From the NCBI RefSeq assembly GCF_029784135.1, contig NC_073745.1, positions 281,949,803-282,013,802 on the forward strand: a stretch of DNA of 64,000 nt, read 5' to 3'. The notes beneath the pieces are model-generated. The model did no database searches. It saw nothing but the letters and a program-made list of their open reading frames with translations, and was not told the DNA's origin. The stretch's first letter is position 1, and every line of letters starts with the position of its first letter. The stretch comes from Toxorhynchites rutilus septentrionalis (Eukaryota; Arthropoda; Insecta; Diptera; Culicidae). Positions 57,081 to 64,000 of this stretch are shown one piece after another. Made by a program: the position numbers and the translations under genes.

Positions 57081-57153
57081 ACTGGAATAATAATCTGTTG
57101 TAAAACTGAAGAAACCTACCGGTACACCTAAAATAATCCGGATTCGCGAAATC

Positions 57154-57830
57154 ATGTCTCCAAATTTCAATAAACCTTCCAAGCGTGGTTTTTTGACAAA
57201 CATAATAAACCAACCACAGAAAAGTGTCACAAATTCAGCCCCATCGATTTATCTAATCAACATCGAAGCAATTCATACCTTTCGACGCGGATTGAGGGTC
57301 CCCTTAGCTCAAATGACCGATCAGCGTCCGATACCAATCGATTGGACAATGTTTCGTACTCACCGCGTTGCACTAAACTTATCCAACACTCCAACTGGCA
57401 TCTAGTGTTATGATAAAGGAGGAACAAAATTAGATAAAATCAAAGACCCCAAATGGGGGGCAGTGACAAAACCACAATCAGAGTTGCTTTTTTTTTGTTG
57501 GTTACAGATCAGTGATTCTACTGCAGCTGTCTGGTTCGGTATTATACAACGCGATTCGCGTTTGATGACGCCAGATGAGGGTAGTTGTGAGTTTTGCAAA
57601 TTGAACGCGCCTAATTTCCATACGCCAAAAATTGTCCACAGTTACCGCGCCCAATTGCTTGCCGCACTGATTCCGTGTGACCCCCTTTTGCGTTTGTTGT
57701 TTTTTTCCAGACTTTGCCCAAATATCAGTTGTGTAAGTTTTATGGAGGTCATTTTTCGAAGTTGTATCTACAATTGCTCTTCGAAAGCGAAAGGATGGAA
57801 AGGACGATGCATGGATAAGTGAGAAGATTT
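57154..57830 (+). other. Unassigned ORFs with normal coding composition
   Basis: Two plus-strand frames stand out from the AT-rich background. The first is 57154-57405 (83 codons, MSPNFNKPSKRGFLTNIINQ...). The second lies after a T-rich tract and TTACAG acceptor-like site at about 57509 and reads ISDSTAAVWFGIIQRDSRLM and on to 57822. I recognise neither. They could be exons of an unknown gene, a spliced-gene relic or part of a mobile element. Confidence 0.25.
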
Positions 57831-58229
57831 ATGAATTTATAGTTTTTACTTTTGAGTTGTTTCTTGTTAAGAAAAAAGTCACAACACACGTTGTACTGAA
57901 TGTTGATGATGCATAATAATTGTGTCACCGATCAGCGAGTACGTAATATCCCTCGGTTTCCGGTGAGGTACAATTTGTCGTCGATTCACGGAGCAGATGT
58001 CTCACTTCAGTGAGTCAAAGTCTTATTTTTATTCCGATCGTTTGAGTCTGATTAATTTCCTTTTGCGCGGCCAATGGGCTGCCACCCAACGATTGTTGGT
58101 TCAAGTACCCCAAACGGACCAGTTGAAGATTACACATCGTTTAATATTTCGGTGGAGGGGTTGCGATCAGTATCAATTTAAAACGTCATAGATCGATACT
58201 TGACTGAGCTTTCTGATTCGATACCTTGC

Positions 58230-58520
58230 TCGAACAACATCCATTTTTACACAAAAACAATCTTGATGATCACCTATTCCAATAGGATAACCTATTAATT
58301 TTAAAAAGTCGGGCGACTATGGCATGGTTAATTGAACAGGGGATTCAAATTCTGGACTGGTCCGCTTTCCCATTAGATGAAAGATCACAACGAAGTTGTT
58401 TGAACTGATTAAAAGTAGAGAAGGACCTACGCATTACTAATTTGCCGTGATTCAAGGAGTGTTTATGTTTGGTAATCAGCAAGAAATAGCACCCTATGTA
58501 CATAGTTCAACTTAGCTTTT
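58230..58520 (+). pseudogene. Degenerate Tc1-like 3' remnant, copy 2
   Basis: The plus-strand frame TMAWLIEQGIQILDWSAF resembles the stretch before the last catalytic residue of Tc1-like transposases. Similar DNA at 55770-56130. Frames are broken. Confidence 0.4.
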
Positions 58521-59960
58521 AAATATCTCTGAAAACTCAAAAAATAGAGTGTTTTTTATAGATGTGCAATGTTGCAATTCTAAATTTTGAATCTAGTATG
58601 GAACACATAATTCTAACCACCAAATCTCTCCTAAACAACGTATTAGACAACGAAGACTCATCGCTTTCCACAATTGCGAAAAGGAAACTGCTGAACGCGA
58701 AAATAGAAATCAAATCACTGTCATTCAACTGAAGCACTTTCCTCTTGCGATTACGTTCGGAGATATGCACATTTGCGTATGGGAGCCCCAAAGCGTTTTC
58801 GATTCTCCTCGATGATTGCTCTAATGTTTTGGTTTGGCAGTGTTATGTGGCTCTGAGCTTTTGGCCTATGTTTTGCTTGCTCGGTGTGAAATGTGTGTTT
58901 TGAGGTTGTTACATGTGTGTCATATTCCAGGTCGTAAACTTTATATGTTTATGCGCAGAAGTTTTCAAGTGGTAATTGGTGCAATCAAATATTAAAGCAG
59001 ATTTCTGTAATTATATGCAACCGCAGCGTTTTGATTATATCATTCTCGTGTTGTGCCCAATAATACTGACTCTCTAGAAAATATAATTCACCTCTGAATG
59101 TGGTTATTTTCAGTTATCATTCACTAATCATTATCAGCTTGATTCTTGATAATGTTTACATATTCAACTTTTTTTAAATGTTTGTTCATCTTAATTTTTT
59201 TGAGAATGTTTCATTTTACGAAAATTGAACGAAAACCAAAAGTTGTACAAAAGTTGAAGATTGATCGGTAGAAATTTGCATTTTGATCGAAGCATCAAAT
59301 TTGCACACATTTTCTCTCTATCTTTCTCCCCTTGCTTGCGAGATGAGATAGCAAAAAAACGGGGAAGCTGTGAACTTCACCTCTTCAGTTTACTAGGTCA
59401 ATAGCAACTTCATAATTTGCACGAATGGCGGTAATTCGCAAATGACTTGAAATCAGACCATTCTAATTTTCATCAGTGCAATTTCAAGAATACGTCACTT
59501 GGTACCAATTGAATTTTCAGATAAAGTAAACCTATATATTCGCTTCTTCGAGATTGGTGCATGTAGCATCTGAAAATGATTAAATGTGTCACATTTACTT
59601 GACCCCGTTTTCATTTAAAAAGATTTTTATTCCGATTATGACAGGATACGTTTCAGTATATTCAATGAAATTGATTGTTATGCATCGTTGTTGGTAGCAG
59701 CAATATGACATACTCAATCAATGGCGTAGCGTGACCGGGTGACACCCGGGACGAATATCTTGGACCCATACTATCAAGTTTGTATTTACGTTTTAAACGA
59801 AATTGGAGGAAAATAAGATAAACAGAGAAGCATCACGAGAAAAACGCTGTAGAAATTTAATTTTTAGGAATTATATCTTCAGCTTTCGCTTATAATCAGA
59901 TAAGAGTGTATAGATCACGTTGGCCATGCTTCACTGTCAATTTTTCGTAAATTTGGAAAA

Positions 59961-60975
59961 ATGTCGTCGAACGAAAAAGAGCGTCGTGAATTAATCCTGT
60001 GCACTCATTTCGAGAATCCGGAGTTGTCACATCGGGACATCGGTAAGATGCTGGGAATCGTCCAATCCACTGTCAGCAGAGTACTAAAACGATACTTCGA
60101 GAACCTAACCATCGACCGGAAGGTGAAGAACGGCAAAAATGGATGCTCCGTCAGTGAAAAAGATCACAAGCGCGTAGTTAAGCAGTTTAGACGTGATCCG
60201 AGAAGTTCGGTCCGGGATGTCGCCAAAAAGCTGAATTTGTCAAGTTCATTCGTCCAGCGGACCAAGCATCGGGAGGGCCTGCGTACATACAAGGTTCAGA
60301 AGGCTCCTAACCGTGACGAAAGGCAAAACATGGTGGGGAAGACGCGAGCCCGGAAGCTGTACACCGAAATGCTGACGAAGCCGCATTGCCTGGTAATGGA
60401 CGACGAAACCTACGTCAAAGCGGACTTTCGTCAGCTGCCGGGCCTGTTGTTCTTCTCCGCAGAGGACAAATTCAGCGTTCCGGAGGAGATTCGCAAGCAG
60501 AAACTATCCAAGTTTGCCAAAAAGTACATGGTATGGCAAGCGATCTGCTCTTACGGAAAGCGGAGCGCCCCCTTCGTGATGACCGGCACGGTAAACGGGC
60601 AGGTTTACCTTAAAGAGTGCCTACAGAAGCGCTTACTACCACTATTGAAGCAGCACGAGGGCCCGACCATCTTCTGGCCGGATCTCGCTTCGTGCCACTA
60701 TTCAAAGGACGTGTTGGAGTGGTACGAAGCCAACGGGGTCACCTTCGTGCCAAAGGAAATGAACCCGCCCAACGCGCCGGAGCTTCGCCCAATAGAGAAA
60801 TATTGGGCGACTATGAAGCAGGCCCTCCGGAAGAACCCAAAAGTTGTCAAATCGGAGGCGGACTTCAAGAGAAAATGGATTTCTGTTAAAAAAACTACAA
60901 CCTGACGTTGTACAGAACCTTATGGACGGGGTAAAGAGGAAGGTGCGAGCATACGGGCTTGGGCTCGAAGTATGA
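59961..60975 (+). pseudogene. DD37E transposase, single-base frameshift near the end
   Basis: The frame runs 314 codons from MSSNEKERRELILCTHF. It has an N-terminal helix-turn-helix (HRDIGKMLGIVQSTVSRVLK), a second DNA-binding part (SVRDVAKKLNLSSSFVQR), and the catalytic residues D in VMDDETYVK, D in FWPDLASCHYS and E in LRPIEKYW. There are 37 residues between the last two, which defines DD37E. At 60888-60894 a run of seven A shifts the frame. With one A fewer it would continue about 28 codons to TGA at 60973-60975, as expected for the family. Codon use is GC-richer than the surroundings, consistent with a recent arrival. Confidence 0.92.
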
Positions 60976-61047
60976 ATAAAAAGAAAATGCTAAAAGTTGT
61001 TTAATAGTTTTTATTTTACTGTCTAAAATTTTCAAAAGGATCGGTCT

Positions 61048-61343
61048 TCTTCTTCTTCTTCTTCTTCTTCTTCTTCTTCAATGGCACTAACGTTCCTAGA
61101 GGAACTTCGCCGTCTCAACGTAGTATTACTTGCGTCATTTTTTATAAGTACTTAGTTAAGATTTCTATGCCAAATAACACGCCTTGAATGCATTCTGAGT
61201 GGCAAGCTCTAGAATACGCGTGATCACAGTGCAAGTCGGAGGAAATTTCTTTAGCGAAAAATTCCCCCGACCAGAACGGGAATCGAACCCGAACACCCGG
61301 CATGTTAGTTATGACGCTAACCACTCGGCCACGGGTGCACGCT
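61048..61343 (-). mobile_element. tRNA-headed SINE, copy 3
   Basis: The best-preserved copy. The minus strand begins GTGCACCCGTGGCCGAGTGG, box B is GGTTCGATTCCCG, and the tail is ten or more GAA repeats. A perfect 14-bp duplication, AAAAGGATCGGTCT, flanks it (61034-61047, 61344-61357). It is inserted in the 3' part of the DD37E element, so it is younger than that element. Confidence 0.92.
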
Positions 61344-61429
61344 AAAAGGATCGGTCTACTGGGCGAATTTCTACAGCATTTTTTTCGTGATGCAATTTGA
61401 TGTGACACACCCTTTAGAGCAGGGGTTCT

Positions 61430-61690
61430 CAAACTATTTTGGCCGAGAGACCCTTTTTTCAGAATGAAGAGATACCATCTACCTCTACAACCGAATTACT
61501 TCAAAAATGCTATTTTTATCTTTTTCATACAAAAAACTTATCAATTCAAAAACATTGCGGTTGGTTAAGTGAGTAAATTTGACCTCATTTTATCAACAAT
61601 AAGTAGACATAAGATTCAGTAAATACGAAGTGTAAATCACAATTATTAATGCAGTTGCAACAATAATACTTTCTACTAAAATATTAGTCA
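61430..61690. repeat. Possible hAT end fragment
   Basis: CAGGGGTTCTCAAACTATTT at about 61430 is the classic terminus of many animal hAT elements. The matching inverted end was not found before the next MITE, so this is probably a truncated copy. Confidence 0.45.
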
Positions 61691-61698
61691 TTCTTATA

Positions 61699-62210
61699 CA
61701 GCCATTCCATGCCAAACCGATATAGTGGTTCTCAGATTTTCGTCAAAAGTGGTAATTTTGTTCTTCATCGCAAAACCTTAGACTCGTATTTTCTTGTTTT
61801 TTTATTAAGGTGCCCATTTCCATTTTTGGGTGGACCGAAAAATCATTTTTTCTACAAAATCATATTTCAAAAACGAAAAAAACCTCTCTGATATTGAGAT
61901 ACGTTATGTAAAAAATCCTCAGCTTTCAAGAAAGAATATAAAAAAATATAGCACCCTCTAGTCCGAAACCATGAAAACAATAAAACACGACTACAATCAA
62001 TAATTACGAAAATAAAATCCATTTTTCGCAAGTTCAATATATGTCGATCATCTAAAACGGTTCAGTGGTTCAAAAGTTATCAATTTTAGGAAAATGTCAT
62101 TTTTGGGATATAATGGGAAATACGGGTCTAATGTTTTGCGATGAAGAACAAAATTATCACTTTTGACGAAAATCTGAGAATCACTATATCGGTTTGGCAT
62201 GGAATGGCTG
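61699..62210. mobile_element. MITE with about 80-bp inverted repeats
   Basis: Ends CAGCCATTCCATGCCAAACC on both sides, inverted. Near-perfect pairing extends about 80 bp (through TTCGTCAAAAGTGRTAATTT and TTGTTCTTCATCGCAAAAC). TA flanks both ends (61697-61698, 62211-62212). 512 bp, no ORF. Probably Tc1/mariner-type by its TA target. Confidence 0.85.
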
Positions 62211-62428
62211 TATATGTAACTATGGTATATAATATTATTAATATAATTGATACTATTGCTATAATTGTAACTTCTACCATACTTAGTATAAATTAATGAG
62301 AAAGGAAGACGGCTCTATCATTTCTTCTGAACAATTTGCTATTGCCATACGGTTTCGAATGTAGAGGTGTTCCACTCCATCTTACGGAACAACATGTACA
62401 AATCATCACGACTAGTTTGTTAAATGTA

Positions 62429-62763
62429 CAGTGGAACCTCGATTATCCGCGAGCGAATGATCCGCGATGCGGTTTATCCGTAAAAGCGAGTTCCATAGTA
62501 ATGCTATGGACTTTCTCGGAAATTATCAGTGAGGTGTAGGATTTTTCATTTTTGTTTTGGTCATGACTTTCACATTATTTGACTTCTGGTGTACACAACC
62601 TTATAGATGGATAGTTCAATGATTTCTTTATTGATAAAACATAGTTATCATGCTGAAATATTGTGTTTACATCTCTTTTTCAGTCATTAATTGCATTATC
62701 CGCGATTTTCGTGATCCGCGGTGACCTAGCCAGACTATTCCGCGGATAATCGGGGTTCTACTG
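62429..62763. mobile_element. pogo/Tigger-like MITE, copy 2
   Basis: The same family as 4535-4877, in reverse orientation. Ends are CAGTGGAACCTCGATTATCC and the inverse of CAGTAGAACCCCGATTATCC, with TA at 62427-62428 and 62764-62765. 335 bp. Confidence 0.85.
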
Positions 62764-62858
62764 TACCTGAATCTCATGTGTCCGCGGTCTTAAGAAGAAT
62801 CCCTCGAAAGCATCTTTTAAGGTGCAACAAGAGATACCGCTATCTGTATGTTAACAAT

Positions 62859-63487
62859 CACCCTTATTCTTGTTTACGGCCGTATCTGACTTTCGTTCGA
62901 AAGACTTGATTCGAACAATTTCGAAAAATACGAATCCGTTCGAACAAGACCTTTTTCGAACATAAACATCAGATGCAAGATTTCATGCATCAATAAAATT
63001 TCATGCATGATTTCATCAAAGCAACGGTGAAAGTGTCGCCCATACAGTGATCGTTCGTTAATTTTGCCGGAAAATGAACCCAATTATTGAATTTTACTAA
63101 CTGGACTGCAAAACAGCAAAAACAATAATAAAAAGTACACAAAGAAATGAAATATTAATAATGTTCATGAATCATATTCATAATCCTCAATGAATCAATT
63201 CCTTCTATAATAGATTGAACAGCAGAATCAGTACGACTGAGGCTCAAATTATCCGAAAAACATGAATATGTACTGATTTAACAATCGAACGGAATTCGCA
63301 AGAAAAAAGTGACGTTTAGAAACCACGTGAAAATACACATTCGTACGAAAACTAGAATGGCCGAATCGTTCGAATTGTTCAATTTTCGAAAATTCGAATG
63401 AATGGATTTGATTCGTACGAAAACAAGAATACAAATGGTACATTCTTTCGAACGATTTCTTTTCGTTCGAAAACAAGAATGAGGGTG
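62859..63487. mobile_element. MITE with CACCCTYATTCTTGTTT ends
   Basis: Left end CACCCTTATTCTTGTTTACG; right end inverts to CACCCTCATTCTTGTTTTCG. AAT flanks both sides (62856-62858, 63488-63490). The interior has many TTCGAACGAA/TTCGTTCGAA motifs, so it folds extensively. No ORF is visible. Confidence 0.65.
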
Positions 63488-63489
63488 AA

Positions 63490-63640
63490 TATAATGATCT
63501 TAAACAGTGCTCTAATGATAATAAAATCACTGTAATGACTGACCGTTCTCCGTATCTCCTGATCTCAACTCGATCGAGAATTTGTCGGAGATCTTTTTTT
63601 TACCCATTTGTTCTGAAGCGTTTTCAGGGTATCGACACAA
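63490..63640 (+). pseudogene. Tc1-like transposase short remnant
   Basis: 63555-63584 reads SPDLNSIENL, the segment around the last catalytic residue of Tc1-like transposases. Flanking codons (EIFFLPICSEAF) are plausible, but the frame is open for only a few tens of codons. Confidence 0.4.
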
Positions 63641-63721
63641 CGTCCGAAATAAAATTACCTGGTATTCCCTGATTTTCCAGTAATTTTCCTGATAGTCATG
63701 AAAACGAAGGTTACGAATTGT

Positions 63722-63870
63722 AGGAGGCGATCTGGCGTAGTGGTAACATCCATCCCTCTCACGCTGAAGGTCACGAGTTCAATTCTCACTCCCGACATTC
63801 TTCCAAAAATGGAAGTAAAAGTGACGAACCAGCCAAATGAGTTGAAAATCACTATAATACAGATAAAAAA
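63722..63870 (+). mobile_element. Second tRNA-headed SINE family
   Basis: Box A-like TGGCGTAGTGGTAACATCC and box B-like GAGTTCAATTCTC, then a short body ending in an A-rich tail (GATAAAAAA). It is flanked by a 15-bp duplication with one mismatch, AAGGTTACGAATTGT (63707-63721) and AAGGTTACGAATCGT (63871-63885). It differs from the (GAA)n-tailed SINE in head and body. About 150 bp. Confidence 0.85.
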
Positions 63871-64000
63871 AAGGTTACGAATCGTTCATTCTGAGGGTAC
63901 GCATAGCTATTTGTACTAGACTTTCTGAGATCTCACAAGCACTTTGCGCCATCCAGTCTCGTATGGCGTCGTATACAAATAAAGTTTATTTGTTCAGGCT

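Larger units (their letters stand above)
59830..61417 (+). mobile_element. DD37E Tc1/mariner element with nested SINE
   Basis: The right end near 61370-61417 reads, inverted, GGGTGTGTCACATCAAATTG, followed by GCATCACGAAAAAAATGCTG. The left end at 59830 carries only the inner part, GCATCACGAGAAAAACGCTG, so about 20 outer bases are missing or replaced. Between them is a transposase gene (59961-60975) and, before the right end, a SINE (61048-61343). Without a complete left end it is probably immobile. Confidence 0.8.

Noticed and set aside
61280..61340. Possible serine/leucine-type tRNA gene on the minus strand
   Set aside because: Boxes A and B are present, but there is no foldable acceptor stem, and the unit continues into a SINE body with target duplications. 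The same holds at 2450-2507, 27650-27704 and 63722-63795.

Overview
The window looks like a repeat-rich insect nuclear genome, most likely a mosquito (Diptera, probably a culicine; the species cannot be fixed from sequence alone). Reasons: intron-bearing animal genes (DMAP1, NCOA5 and microcephalin homologues), introns of 56-67 bp typical of Diptera, AT-rich intergenic DNA, and a dense mixture of BEL/Pao LTR elements, non-LTR elements, Tc1/mariner relatives, tRNA-headed SINEs and MITEs. No bacterial operons, CRISPR arrays, rRNA genes or free-standing tRNA genes were seen.

Host genes. DMAP1 lies on the minus strand (5610-6975, two exons). An NCOA5-like RNA-binding coactivator lies on the plus strand (20732-22170, two exons). 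Microcephalin (MCPH1) lies on the minus strand from 43562 to 22461 and meets NCOA5 tail to tail. MCPH1 is the most striking host locus. Its N-terminal BRCT domain and long basic/Ser-Thr-rich middle are in four exons at 40442-43562. Its C-terminal BRCT pair is in two exons at 22461-23180. Between them is one intron of about 17.3 kb filled with transposons, while every other intron in the gene is 57-67 bp. A small unrecognised ORF (14950-15153, minus) ends exactly where a retrotransposon has landed.

Mobile DNA. Two complete BEL/Pao elements carry LTR pairs identical by eye and perfect 5-bp target duplications, so both insertions are recent. BEL-A (8018-14948, minus) has an N-terminal PHD finger in its gag and one in-frame TGA before the integrase. 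BEL-B (32433-39728, plus) has an uninterrupted 1788-aa gag-pol and sits inside the MCPH1 intron, antisense to the gene and inside a small MITE. The same intron holds an RTE remnant interrupted by a MITE that is itself interrupted by a 1.2-kb long-palindrome element, a solo LTR, a SINE, and a 3.4-kb hAT-like element that swallowed a decayed mariner.

Elsewhere there are two decayed non-LTR elements (17004-19560 minus; 48165-50925 plus), a DD37E Tc1/mariner element (59830-61417) one base away from an intact transposase, several older transposase remnants, a copia remnant, at least seven MITE families with recognisable terminal inverted repeats and target duplications, and two long TA microsatellites. 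The 43.8-64 kb part has no host gene I can recognise.

Limits: all coordinates, repeat matches and splice calls were made by reading, without alignment software. Family names below the superfamily level are mostly left open.
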